Source of the DNA: Gammaproteobacteria bacterium
GTDB taxonomy: Bacteria; Pseudomonadota; Gammaproteobacteria; SZUA-140
Reading direction: 5' to 3'
NCBI GenBank assembly: GCA_015491865.1
Contig: WFVD01000016.1
Location: forward strand, 1-51,985
Length of the DNA stretch: 51,985 bases
Positions 41,885-50,886 of this stretch are shown here, one piece after another. The notes under the pieces were generated by a model that ran no database searches, was not told the DNA's origin, and saw only the letters and a list, made by a program, of their open reading frames with translations. The first letter of the stretch is position 1. Each line of letters begins with the position of its first letter. Both the position numbers and the translations under genes were made by a program.

Positions 41885-43387
41885 TTAACAGTCTTTCAGT
41901 ATTGAAAGCGCGCCGTTATCAAAGAGTAGTTGAGTAGTAAAGCTCACCCCGAAACCGGTGATATCGGTTGGAATGTGTGCCAGCCCACCTTTGCTGTTGC
42001 CGGACGAGAGATCAAGGTGGAGCCACGGGGTGTCGGCGACAAAACGTTGCAAAAAGCGGCTGGCCAGGATATGGTCCGCTTCGCCACCGAGGGTACACTG
42101 CTTAACGTCTGCAATGTCACTTTTGAGTTCATGATCAAAATCTTTATCGATCGGGAATGGCCAGACACGCTCACCACTCTTGCGCCCGGCTGAGATCACC
42201 GCATCAATCAACACATCACGATTGGTAAAGCCACCACTGTAGCGCGCACTCAGTGAATAGTGGCACGCCCCGGTCAGGGTTGCGTAGTCGATGATCAGCG
42301 CCGGTTTACACCTGGCGGCCTGCACCAATGTATCGGCCAGCACCATGCGCCCTTCGGCATCGGTGTGCATCACCTCAATGGTAACACCGTTGCTGGCAGT
42401 CACCACATCGTTCTGTTTATAGGCGTTGGGGCCGATATGGTTCTGTGCCAGCGCCAGCCAGCAGTCAACCACATAAGGAACCTTGAGTTGCGACAGTGTC
42501 AGAAAAGTACCGAGCGCGACCGCGCTGCCCTGCATATCCTCATGCATGCCGTGCATATGCTGTGCTGGTTTAAGATTGGTGCCGCCGGTATCGAAGCAGA
42601 TCCCTTTGCCTACCAGTGCCAGCGGGGTCTGTTGGCGTCGCCCGCTCTTAGGGGTGTAGCGGAGATGGACGATCCCCGCATCGCGTTCGCTGCTCCCCTG
42701 GCAAACGGCAAGAAATGCCCCCGCTTTTTTACGTTTGAGCGCAGCCTGGTCGAGAAATGCCAGCTTCCAGCCATGCGCTTTCGATAGTTTCGCAATACGT
42801 CTGCGGTAGCTGGCGGGGGTCAGCTCATTCGGTGGCAGTGTTGTCAGTTGACGGGCGAGGTTGTTGCCATTGGCTTCGGCAATCGTGCGGCTGAAGTCGA
42901 TCCGCTTCGCAACACCGTGCAGTTGAATCGTGCGTAGCTTTGAGGGTTTTGCCGCCTTGCTTTTGAACGATGGCATCTCACTGCTGGCGGCGAGTAGCGC
43001 AGCAACCACGGCCTTGAAGAGCGGCGCGGCCGCTTCATCTGTAAAACCGGGGGCGATGACTGAAATGGTCGCGGGGTTGTGCGTGAGATGGGGTGCCACC
43101 AGTTGCCGCGCAAGCGTCAGCTGCTCAAAGCGGCTGCTGTCGCTCTTGATGCCGATGAGCGTGACATGGGTGCTCGCTTTATTGGGCAGGTCGGTGGTGA
43201 GTATCGCATCACGGTCGCCGCTGCGTTTCAGGCGCTGTTTTAGCACCGTCTCATAGGGAAGTTTGGGCCACGCCTGCTTTGAGCCGGTTTTAAGGCAACC
43301 ATAAGGCAGCAGAACAATCAGGTGGGAAATGGTGTTGAGCGCAGCCTGGCTGAGCGCGCTTTTTTGTTGTTTTAGCTCAATTTTCAT
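41885..43387 (-). CDS. M17 family leucyl aminopeptidase
   Basis: This 500-residue peptidase has an N-terminal macro-like domain (about 1-190) and a C-terminal catalytic domain with two metal ions. Motifs are VGKGICFDTGGTNLKP (metal-binding Lys/Asp), HEDMQGSA and the signature HTDAEGRMVLADTL. The family removes N-terminal residues from peptides as hexamers. The FDTGGTNLKP version differs from PepA FDSGG and is typical of a divergent branch, so no symbol is given. Confidence 0.9.
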   Translation of the reverse strand: MKIELKQQKSALSQAALNTISHLIVLLPYGCLKTGSKQAWPKLPYETVLKQRLKRSGDRDAILTTDLPNKASTHVTLIGIKSDSSRFEQLTLARQLVAPHLTHNPATISVIAPGFTDEAAAPLFKAVVAALLAASSEMPSFKSKAAKPSKLRTIQLHGVAKRIDFSRTIAEANGNNLARQLTTLPPNELTPASYRRRIAKLSKAHGWKLAFLDQAALKRKKAGAFLAVCQGSSERDAGIVHLRYTPKSGRRQQTPLALVGKGICFDTGGTNLKPAQHMHGMHEDMQGSAVALGTFLTLSQLKVPYVVDCWLALAQNHIGPNAYKQNDVVTASNGVTIEVMHTDAEGRMVLADTLVQAARCKPALIIDYATLTGACHYSLSARYSGGFTNRDVLIDAVISAGRKSGERVWPFPIDKDFDHELKSDIADVKQCTLGGEADHILASRFLQRFVADTPWLHLDLSSGNSKGGLAHIPTDITGFGVSFTTQLLFDNGALSILKDC

Positions 43388-43846
43388 GGTGAATCCCCCG
43401 TTTTAAAAATGGCCTTTTCTTGACCTGATGCGGGAAAAAAACGATCATATCGGGCCTGAGAGATCGCGCATCAATGTTTGTCCGTCAAAGATAGCAAAAT
43501 AGAGCGGGTAGAGCTGTTAAAATCTTAATAAAAACAAGCATGTCTGTATAAGCTGGTTGTTTGACGAGTGCCCCATTCATGGTGGCGGCATGGTGGGTGC
43601 AGTGCGGTGGCGATACAATAATAAGGATTATGTGGACAGGTTTTATGGCGGTAGCGAACAAAAAGAGCATTAATTTGATCTGTCAGCAGTGCCAGGCACC
43701 GCATCGGCCTCGCTTGTCCAGAATTTACCAATAAGATCTATCGCTGGTCTTGATGATCAGATTCCTGAATGTTTACTTTACGATTTCATTTTCACGATTT
43801 AACCGCGCGTCAACAGATGGCGGAATTCAATAAAGAGGTTGGATGA
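43388..43846. other. 459-base divergent region before aceE
   Basis: It should hold promoters for both the aminopeptidase and aceE. I see no PdhR-like palindrome and no clear sigma70 pair. The aceE ribosome site GAGG lies near 43832. The only possible coding unit is the small frame at 43630. The other open frames on the minus strand show no features. Confidence 0.5.
43630..43734 (+). CDS. Possible 34-residue peptide (very uncertain)
   Basis: An ATG follows AAGGA with usual spacing (AAGGATT-ATG), and the frame encodes 34 residues ending in TAA. It includes a CQQC pair (CxxC) and a basic tail PHRPRLSRIYQ. It has no recognised family and could be chance. It lies about 110 bases upstream of aceE on the same strand. 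Confidence 0.2.
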   Translation: MWTGFMAVANKKSINLICQQCQAPHRPRLSRIYQ

Positions 43847-46513
43847 ATGTCCCAGCAATCGCAGTTACCCGATATCGATGCCGTTGAAACCCAGGAATGG
43901 GTCGACTCACTGGAAGCGGTGATCGAAAACGAAGGGGTTGAGCGCGCTCATTTCCTGTTAGAACAGATGATCGACAAGGCACGCCGCAGCGGTGCCAATC
44001 TTCCCTATTCGGCCAACACCGCTTATGTGAATACCATTCCGACTCACCTCGAAGCACCACTGCCGGGCGATGTTGCGATTGAAGATCGCATCCGTAGCTA
44101 CATCCGCTGGAACGCGATGGCGATGGTGGTGAAGGCCAACCGCAAGAGTGCTGAACTGGGCGGCCACATCGCCAGCTTTGCCTCGGCCGCGACCCTCTAT
44201 GATGTTGGCTATAACCATTTCTGGCGCGCCCCCACGAAAGAGTTTGGCGGCGATCTGATCTTTTCACAGGGACACGCCTCGCCGGGCACCTATGCACGCG
44301 CCTTTCTTGAAGGACGCCTCACAGAGGAGCAGCTCGACAGGTTTCGCCAAGAGGTCGATGGCGGCGGTCTCTCCTCTTACCCGCACCCGCACCTCATGCC
44401 GGACTTCTGGCAGTTCCCAACAGTATCGATGGGGCTTGGGCCATTGATGTCGATCTATCAGGCGCGCTTTATGAAATACCTGCAGCACCGCAACCTTGCA
44501 AAGACCGAAGGGCGTAAGGTGTGGGCATTCATTGGTGATGGTGAGAGTGATGAGCCAGAGACCCTGGGTGCCATCTCACTCGCATCACGTGAAAAACTCG
44601 ATAATCTGGTGTGGGTAGTTAACTGCAACCTGCAGCGCCTGGATGGCCCGGTGCGTGGTAACGGCAAGATCGTTCAGGAGCTGGAGGCCAACTTCCGTGG
44701 CACCGGCTGGAATGTGATTAAAGTGCTGTGGGGCAGCTACTGGGATCCACTACTGGCCAGAGATAAAGATGGCCTGCTACAGAAACGGATGATGGAAGCG
44801 GTCGATGGCGACTTCCAGAACTACAAGTCCAAAGATGGTGCCTATGTGCGCGAACACTTTTTTGGCAAATACCCGGAACTGAAGGCGATGGTGTCGAAGA
44901 TGTCGGATGACGATATCTGGCGCCTTAATCGTGGTGGACATGATCCGCACAAGGTCTATGCCGCCTATCAGGCTGCGGTTAACCACAGTGGTCAGCCGAC
45001 GGTCATCCTGGCCCATACCGTCAAGGGTTACGGCATGGGTTCTGCCGGTGAAGCGCAGAACCGTACCCATTCACAGAAGAAACTTGATGATGATGACATG
45101 ATCGCCTTTCGTGACCGTTTCAACATCCCGTTAACTGATGAAGAGGCGGCGGCCGGCAAATACTATCTGCCCGCCGCAGACTCGGAAGAGATGCAATACC
45201 TGCATGCGCGGCGTCAAGCGCTGGGCGGCTACCTGCCAGTACGGAGTGATAAAGTTGATGCGCTAGCAATTCCACCGCTATCTATCTTTGAACCGCTACT
45301 CGCCGGCAGTGGTGAGAAAGAGATGTCAACCACCATGGGGTGGGTGCGGATGTTAACGCTGCTCTGCCGTGACAAAAAAATCGGTAAACATGTCGTGCCG
45401 ATTGTACCGGATGAGGCGCGCACCTTTGGCATGGAGGGGATGTTTCGTCAGCTCGGCATCTACTCATCGGTGGGGCAGCTTTACACCCCGCAGGATAAAG
45501 ATGAAATCATGTTCTACAAAGAGGACAAGAGCGGTCAGATCCTCGAAGAGGGGATCAACGAAGCGGGTGCAATGTCTTCATGGATTGCCGCGGCAACCTC
45601 TTATAGCTCGCACGGTGTGAGTACCATACCATTCTATATCTACTACTCGATGTTTGGCTTCCAGCGCATCGGTGATCTCGCCTGGGCCGCTGGCGATATG
45701 CAGGCGCGCGGTTTTATGATTGGTGGCACCGCTGGGCGCACCACCCTTGCGGGTGAAGGGTTGCAACATCAGGATGGCCATAGCTTGATTATGTCGGGCA
45801 CGATTCCAAATTGTGTCAGCTATGACCCCACCTTTAACTACGAGATGGCGGTGATCATTCACGACGGCATGCGCCGCATGTATGGTGAGCAGGAAAATGT
45901 CTTCTATTACGTCACTGCGATGAATGAAAACTACACCCACCCGGCGATGCCTGAAGGGGCTGAAGAGGGGATCATCAAAGGGATCTATCTGTTTAAAGAG
46001 GGTAGTGGTGAAAAGACAAATCGCGTGCAGCTGATGGGCTCCGGCACCATCCTGCGTGAAGTGATCGAAGCGAGCGAGCTGCTGCAGCGTGACTGGGGCA
46101 TCACCTCCGATATCTGGAGCGCGACCAGCTTTACCGAACTCTCACGCGAGGCGCAGCGGGTTGATCGCTGGAACCGTCTCCATCCAGCAGAGGATGCGCA
46201 AACACCCTATATCGCGCAGGCGCTGGCCGGCCGTGAAGGGCCGTTTATCGCCGCAACCGATTACATCCAGAGCTATGCGGAACAGATTCGCAAATGGGTG
46301 CCAGGGCGTTACGAAGTGCTGGGCACCGACGGTTTTGGTCGCAGTGATACCCGCGCACAGCTACGTCAACACTTTGAGGTCAACAGCCACCACGTAACGA
46401 TTGCTGCACTCAAGGCGCTGGCCGACGAAGGGAAGATTGCGACGACGACGGTCGCGGATGCGATCGCAAAATATGGCATCGACGCCGACAAACAGAATCC
46501 GGCATCGGCCTAA
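43847..46513 (+). CDS. aceE: Pyruvate dehydrogenase E1, homodimeric type
   Basis: This 888-residue thiamin diphosphate enzyme decarboxylates pyruvate and acetylates the lipoyl arm of E2. The TPP motif is IGDGESDEPE ... VNCNLQ, and FSQGHASPGTYARAF and GGTAGRTTLAGEGLQHQDGHS are typical of the alpha2 form. Length is normal. It is first of the aceE-aceF-lpdA operon, with aceF 12 bases later. Confidence 0.97.
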   Translation: MSQQSQLPDIDAVETQEWVDSLEAVIENEGVERAHFLLEQMIDKARRSGANLPYSANTAYVNTIPTHLEAPLPGDVAIEDRIRSYIRWNAMAMVVKANRKSAELGGHIASFASAATLYDVGYNHFWRAPTKEFGGDLIFSQGHASPGTYARAFLEGRLTEEQLDRFRQEVDGGGLSSYPHPHLMPDFWQFPTVSMGLGPLMSIYQARFMKYLQHRNLAKTEGRKVWAFIGDGESDEPETLGAISLASREKLDNLVWVVNCNLQRLDGPVRGNGKIVQELEANFRGTGWNVIKVLWGSYWDPLLARDKDGLLQKRMMEAVDGDFQNYKSKDGAYVREHFFGKYPELKAMVSKMSDDDIWRLNRGGHDPHKVYAAYQAAVNHSGQPTVILAHTVKGYGMGSAGEAQNRTHSQKKLDDDDMIAFRDRFNIPLTDEEAAAGKYYLPAADSEEMQYLHARRQALGGYLPVRSDKVDALAIPPLSIFEPLLAGSGEKEMSTTMGWVRMLTLLCRDKKIGKHVVPIVPDEARTFGMEGMFRQLGIYSSVGQLYTPQDKDEIMFYKEDKSGQILEEGINEAGAMSSWIAAATSYSSHGVSTIPFYIYYSMFGFQRIGDLAWAAGDMQARGFMIGGTAGRTTLAGEGLQHQDGHSLIMSGTIPNCVSYDPTFNYEMAVIIHDGMRRMYGEQENVFYYVTAMNENYTHPAMPEGAEEGIIKGIYLFKEGSGEKTNRVQLMGSGTILREVIEASELLQRDWGITSDIWSATSFTELSREAQRVDRWNRLHPAEDAQTPYIAQALAGREGPFIAATDYIQSYAEQIRKWVPGRYEVLGTDGFGRSDTRAQLRQHFEVNSHHVTIAALKALADEGKIATTTVADAIAKYGIDADKQNPASA

Positions 46514-46525
46514 GAGGACAAAGAG

Positions 46526-47803
46526 ATGGCAATAGCGATATTAGTTCCGGACATTGGTGACTTCGACAACGTTGAAGTGATCGAGATACTGGTCGCAGAA
46601 GGTGATACCGTGCAGGCGGAAGATTCTCTGATCTCAGTCGAGTCCGATAAGGCGGCGATGGAGATTCCAGCACCGCAGGGCGGTGTGATTACCGAGCTTA
46701 AGGTCGCCATCGGTGATCAGGTTTCAGAAGGCAGTGTGATCGCCATGCTGGAGCCTGCTGACGATGCGCCCGTTGCAGCGCCAGAGGCCGAGTCGTCACC
46801 CACACCCGTTGCGCCAGTAGCTCCACCTCAGCCAGCACCCCAGGCGGCACCTCGCCGGGCAGCGCCAGTGGTGCCGACAAAGATCGATGAGAGCAGTTTT
46901 GCCAAAGCGTACGCCAGCCCATCCGTACGAAAATTTGCACGCGAACTCGGGGTCAACCTGGGTAGTGTCAGCGGTAGTGGCCGCAAGGGGCGCGTCACGC
47001 AGGAAGATGTGAAGGCGTTTGTAAAGAATGTGATGATCCATGGCGGCGCCGCGACAGCGGGTGGTCTTGAAGTTGCGCCGATGCCAGAGATCGACTTCGG
47101 CCAGTGGGGGGAGGTAGAGAGCAAGAAGCTCACCAGGATCAATAAACTCACCGGCAAGTTCCTGCATCGCAACTGGGTCACCATTCCGCATGTCACACAG
47201 TTTGATGATGCCGATATCACTGAGTTAGAGGTGTTCCGTAAGGCGATGGTGGCTGAATACAAAGCGCAGGGAATTCGCATTACCATGCTCGCATTCCTCG
47301 TGAAGGCGGTGGTGGCGGCTCTGAAAGCGTTTCCCCGTTTTAACTCCTCACTTGATGCGGCTGGTGAAAATCTGATCTATAAAAAGTATTACAATATCGG
47401 TATCGCCGTCGATACGCCGGATGGGCTGGTGGTGCCGGTGATTCGTGACGCCGATAAGAAGAGCCTGGTTGAGATCGCCACCGAGATGGGCGAGATCAGC
47501 ATCAAGGCGCGTGATAAAAAACTTAAACCCGCTGATATGCAGGGCGGCTGCCTTACCATCTCCAGTCTGGGCGGAATCGGCGGTACTAAATTCACCCCGA
47601 TCGTCAATGCTCCGGAGGTTGCGATACTCGGGGTCTCCCGTTCGAAGATGCAACCGGTCTGGAACGGCGAAGGGTTTGATCCCCGGCTGATGTTGCCATT
47701 GGCACTGTCGTACGATCACCGTGTGATCGACGGCGCAGACGGCGCACGTTTTACCACTTTCCTCAGCAGTGTGCTCGCCGGCGCCGCTGAAGAACTGCTG
47801 TAA
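46526..47803 (+). CDS. aceF: Dihydrolipoyl acetyltransferase (E2)
   Basis: This 425-residue protein has a single lipoyl domain (1-75) with the lipoylated lysine in ESDKAAMEIP, and a Pro/Ala linker (75-110). A peripheral-subunit-binding domain (about 125-165, ASPSVRKFARELGVNLGSV, GRKGRVTQEDV) and the catalytic domain (190-425) with SYDHRVIDGADG follow. E. coli has three lipoyl domains; one plus the extra one on E3 is a common alternative layout. AGAGGA precedes the ATG. Confidence 0.96.
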   Translation: MAIAILVPDIGDFDNVEVIEILVAEGDTVQAEDSLISVESDKAAMEIPAPQGGVITELKVAIGDQVSEGSVIAMLEPADDAPVAAPEAESSPTPVAPVAPPQPAPQAAPRRAAPVVPTKIDESSFAKAYASPSVRKFARELGVNLGSVSGSGRKGRVTQEDVKAFVKNVMIHGGAATAGGLEVAPMPEIDFGQWGEVESKKLTRINKLTGKFLHRNWVTIPHVTQFDDADITELEVFRKAMVAEYKAQGIRITMLAFLVKAVVAALKAFPRFNSSLDAAGENLIYKKYYNIGIAVDTPDGLVVPVIRDADKKSLVEIATEMGEISIKARDKKLKPADMQGGCLTISSLGGIGGTKFTPIVNAPEVAILGVSRSKMQPVWNGEGFDPRLMLPLALSYDHRVIDGADGARFTTFLSSVLAGAAEELL

Positions 47804-47817
47804 CAGGAGATCATGCC

Positions 47818-49569
47818 ATGAGTCAGGTGATAGATGTTCCTGTGCCAGATCTGGGCGACTTCGAAGATGTTGAAGTGATCGAGGTGCTGGTCAATGAAGG
47901 TGACACCATTGAGGTCGAAGATTCGCTGATCTCAGTCGAGTCCGATAAGGCGGCAATGGAGATTCCAGCACCGCAGGGCGGTGTGGTGAAAGCCGTATTG
48001 GTTGCCGTGGGTGATAAGGTTTCAAAGGGTAGCCCTGTGATTAAGCTGGAGGTCGCGGAAGCGGCCGCCAAAACAGCCGCAGCAGCTACGCCAGCAAACG
48101 AGACAGCCCCCGTATCAAAACCGGTACCGCCCCCCAAAGTCGCAAGCTATCACGGTGCGGTAGAGAAAGAGGCAGAGGTCGTTGTGTTGGGCGCTGGTCC
48201 CGGTGGCTACACGGCCGCATTCCGCGCGGCAGATCTTGGCAAGAAAGTGATCCTGATTGAGCGCTATCAGAACATCGGTGGTGTCTGCCTGAACGTTGGC
48301 TGCATTCCATCAAAAGCGCTGCTGCACACCGCGCAGGTGATCAATGAAGCAGAAGCGTTTTCCGAGATCGGTGTTGCATTCAATAAGCCAGAGATCGATA
48401 TCGATAAACTGCGCGCCCACAAAGAGGGGGTGATCAATAAGCTGACCGGTGGCCTCAAAGGGCTGGCCAAACAGCGCAAGGTGGAGATTGTTCACGGCTA
48501 CGGCAAGTTCACATCAGGCAACACCATTGAGGTGGTAGCGGATGATGGTGCCAAGACGACGATTGGCTTTGAAAACTGCATTATCGCCGCAGGCTCCCGT
48601 GTTACCAAGTTACCGTTTATCCCGTGGGACGATCCGCGTGTGATGGATTCAACAGATGCGCTGGAGATTGCTGAAGTACCGAAGCGCTTACTCGTTGTCG
48701 GGGGTGGGATCATCGGGCTGGAGATGGCAACGGTCTATGACGCACTTGGTTCTGATATCACCATTGTTGAGCTATCATCCGGCTTGATTCCGGGGGTGGA
48801 CCGCGACGTGGTGCGGCCACTGGAGCGCCGTATCAAAAAACGCTATGAAAATATCTATCTCAATACCAGAGTCACCGCAATAGCGCCTTCGGATGACGGC
48901 ATGGTCTGTTCATTTGAAGGTAAGGGGGCGCCTGCACAGGAGACATTTGACCGCGTGTTAGTCTCAATCGGCCGCACACCTAACGGCCAGTTGATCGATG
49001 CGGATAAAGCCGGTGTTGCCGTCGATGAACGCGGCTTTATCAATGTCGATAACCAGCAGCGTACCAATGTTAGTCACATCTTTGCGATCGGTGACATCGT
49101 TGGTCAGCCAATGCTTGCACATAAGGCGACTCACGAGGCTAAGGTGGCAGCGGAAGTGATCGCAGGCATGAAGACTTTCTTCGATGCACGCACCATCCCC
49201 TCTGTCTGTTACACCGACCCCGAAGTCGCCTGGATGGGGAAAACAGAAGATGAGTGCAAAGCCGAAGGGATCAAGTATCAAAAAGGTGCCTTTCCGTGGG
49301 CTGCGAGTGGCCGCTCACTGTCGATTGGCCGCGATGAAGGGATGACCAAAGTGTTATTCGACGAGCACCATCGCATCATCGGAGCCGGTATCGTCGGCAC
49401 CAATGCAGGTGAACTGATCGCTGAAGCGGTACTGGCACTGGAGATGGGGGCCGATGTGCAAGACCTGGCACTGACCATCCATCCGCATCCAACCTTGTCA
49501 GAAACCCTCAACTTTGCGGCTGAAGTGGCAGAGGGCACCTGTACCGACATCTACTCACCTAAGCGGTAG
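47818..49569 (+). CDS. lpdA: Dihydrolipoyl dehydrogenase (E3) with N-terminal lipoyl domain
   Basis: This 583-residue protein has a lipoyl domain (1-75, ESDKAAMEIP), an Ala/Pro linker (78-112), and then a full flavoprotein disulfide reductase. The FAD motif is VVVLGAGPGGYTAAFRAADLG, the redox pair is GGVCLNVGCIPSKALL, the NAD motif is LLVVGGGIIGLEMATVY, and HPHPTLSE contains the catalytic His. It reoxidises the lipoyl arms. Its lipoyl coding region is nearly identical to that of aceF. AGGAG precedes the ATG. Confidence 0.96.
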   Translation: MSQVIDVPVPDLGDFEDVEVIEVLVNEGDTIEVEDSLISVESDKAAMEIPAPQGGVVKAVLVAVGDKVSKGSPVIKLEVAEAAAKTAAAATPANETAPVSKPVPPPKVASYHGAVEKEAEVVVLGAGPGGYTAAFRAADLGKKVILIERYQNIGGVCLNVGCIPSKALLHTAQVINEAEAFSEIGVAFNKPEIDIDKLRAHKEGVINKLTGGLKGLAKQRKVEIVHGYGKFTSGNTIEVVADDGAKTTIGFENCIIAAGSRVTKLPFIPWDDPRVMDSTDALEIAEVPKRLLVVGGGIIGLEMATVYDALGSDITIVELSSGLIPGVDRDVVRPLERRIKKRYENIYLNTRVTAIAPSDDGMVCSFEGKGAPAQETFDRVLVSIGRTPNGQLIDADKAGVAVDERGFINVDNQQRTNVSHIFAIGDIVGQPMLAHKATHEAKVAAEVIAGMKTFFDARTIPSVCYTDPEVAWMGKTEDECKAEGIKYQKGAFPWAASGRSLSIGRDEGMTKVLFDEHHRIIGAGIVGTNAGELIAEAVLALEMGADVQDLALTIHPHPTLSETLNFAAEVAEGTCTDIYSPKR

Positions 49570-49594
49570 TCTGGGCCGTCGATGCCTGCACAGA

Positions 49595-49618
49595 CAGCCC
49601 GGCAAGCCAGCCGGGCTG
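49595..49618. terminator. Perfect hairpin between lpdA and the integrase gene
   Basis: CAGCCCGGC and GCCGGGCTG form a perfect nine-pair stem around AAGCCA. There is no T-run on either side, so it may act as a weak or Rho-assisted terminator for the convergent genes. Confidence 0.55.
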
Positions 49619-49628
49619 CATCTTGCGC

Positions 49629-50639
49629 CTAAGTAGCATCGCTCAGCGCAAGTAACGGCGTCTTTAACGCATGGATATCCTTATTCATCACATGCGTGTA
49701 AATCTCGGTTGTCTTCACGTCATTGTGTCCAAGCAGTACCTGTAATTTCCTGATATTCACACCATCTTCAAGCATGTGTGTTGCAAAGCTGTGACGAAAC
49801 GTGTGACAAGAGATCTGCTTAGTCAGATTGATCTCTTTTCTCGCCCGGACGATCGCCTTTTGCAGACTAGTATGATGGGCATGATGTCGCCGTATCTCAT
49901 CAGACCTGGGGTCTTTAGAGAGGCGCCTGGAGGGGAAAGCGTATTGCCACCCCCACGCCCTCTTAGCGTTCGGGTATTTTCGGGCCAATGCAAAAGGGAG
50001 GTAAACACTCCCCAGCCCCTGCGCCAGATCTTTCTCATGCAGTGCCTTCACCCTGGCCAGGTGAGACTGGATGGCAGGGTGAATCTGCCTGGGTAAAAAC
50101 GTAGTACGCCCCTTACCCCCCTTACTATCTCGCACCAGAAATTTTTCATTGTCAAAATCAAAGTCCTGAACTCTGGCGCGAATCACCTCCATCAGTCGTA
50201 GCCCCCCCACATACATGAGGCGAGTCATCAGTTTATGAGTGCCGTGCATCGCGTTCATGACAGCAATGACCTCATCAATACTCATCACGGTTGGTACATG
50301 CTTATGTTTCTTTGTACGAACCGGCGAAACTCCTTTGACAGGCCTGTGGAGCACATCTTCATAGAGAAAAATGATAGCGTTAAGCGCCTGATTCTGAGTT
50401 GAAGCAGCCACATCACGATTAACCGCAAGGTGAGAGAGAAAACGCTCAATCTCCACTTTCCCCATCGTTTTTGGGTGCCTCATCTCATTAAAACGAATGA
50501 ATCTCAGGATCCAGCTAACATAGCTCTGCTCAGTACGAATCGCATAATGATAATAGCGAAGTGTCTCGCGTACCTGATCCATCAGCCGCGCAGAGCCAGG
50601 TGTAAACTGGCCGCGCGCACGACGTTTTCCTCCAGCCAT
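49629..50639 (-). CDS. intI: Integron integrase
   Basis: This 336-residue tyrosine recombinase has catalytic Arg148 (GGLRLMEV), His279/Arg282 (CHTFRHSFATH), His305 (LLGHND) and Tyr314 (TEIYTHV). The insertion WGWQYAFPSRRLSKDPRS with RRHHAHHTSLQKAI (about 229-264) is the extra domain found only in integron integrases and needed for attC binding. The N-terminal domain has YYHYAIRTEQSYVSWI. The start has a perfect AGGAGG five bases upstream. It points away from the cassette, the normal integron arrangement. No frameshift is visible, so it should be functional. Confidence 0.95.
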   Translation of the reverse strand: MAGGKRRARGQFTPGSARLMDQVRETLRYYHYAIRTEQSYVSWILRFIRFNEMRHPKTMGKVEIERFLSHLAVNRDVAASTQNQALNAIIFLYEDVLHRPVKGVSPVRTKKHKHVPTVMSIDEVIAVMNAMHGTHKLMTRLMYVGGLRLMEVIRARVQDFDFDNEKFLVRDSKGGKGRTTFLPRQIHPAIQSHLARVKALHEKDLAQGLGSVYLPFALARKYPNAKRAWGWQYAFPSRRLSKDPRSDEIRRHHAHHTSLQKAIVRARKEINLTKQISCHTFRHSFATHMLEDGVNIRKLQVLLGHNDVKTTEIYTHVMNKDIHALKTPLLALSDAT

Positions 50640-50644
50640 AGAAA

Positions 50645-50677
50645 CCTCCTTGTTTCCCTTTTATTCATCCCATTATA
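50645..50677 (-). promoter_or_regulatory. Integrase -10 box and ribosome-binding site
   Basis: On the minus strand TATAAT (50672-50677) is a consensus -10 box. It is followed 21 bases later by AGGAGG (50645-50650), five bases before the intI ATG. No good -35 box was seen, and no LexA box overlaps it. Confidence 0.5.
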
Positions 50678-50866
50678 TGGATATTAGTAATATGCAGAAT
50701 GGCATAAGTATGGTAGTTTTATCAAAAACAATGAACAATACAAGGAAAAGAATGATGCCAAATTACCCAGCCTATTCTGCATTTCTACCCCTATATCATA
50801 TTAGGCCGATTTAGCAGTTGTATATAGTTAATAATATGGTGCCGATAGCAGTCGGCTTATTACCAA

Positions 50867-50873
50867 GTTAGCT
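50867..50873 (+). other. Putative attI crossover core GTTAGCT
   Basis: This seven-base core precedes the first cassette gene by 13 bases. The cassette would begin at the TTAGCT part. The match to GTTRRRY is six of seven. Confidence 0.6.
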
Positions 50874-50886
50874 TTTAAGGAAGGGT

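Larger units (their letters stand above)
50640..50886. other. attI region of the integron
   Basis: This 247-base AT-rich region lies between the integrase start and the first cassette gene. The likely attI crossover core is GTTAGCT at 50867-50873 in a CAAG^TTAG context like attI1. Just before it GCCGA/TCGGC (50841-50856) forms a small hairpin. ATGCAGAAT (50692-50700) is repeated inverted as ATTCTGCAT (50774-50782) and may be integrase- or regulator-bound. A cassette promoter is expected, but I see no convincing -35/-10 pair. Confidence 0.65.

Noticed and set aside
43485-43731. Minus-strand open frames upstream of aceE as genes
   Set aside because: Two overlapping frames with low-complexity composition and no ribosome sites.
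50640-50720. LexA box controlling the integrase
   Set aside because: No CTGT-N8-ACAG pattern was found near the -10 box.
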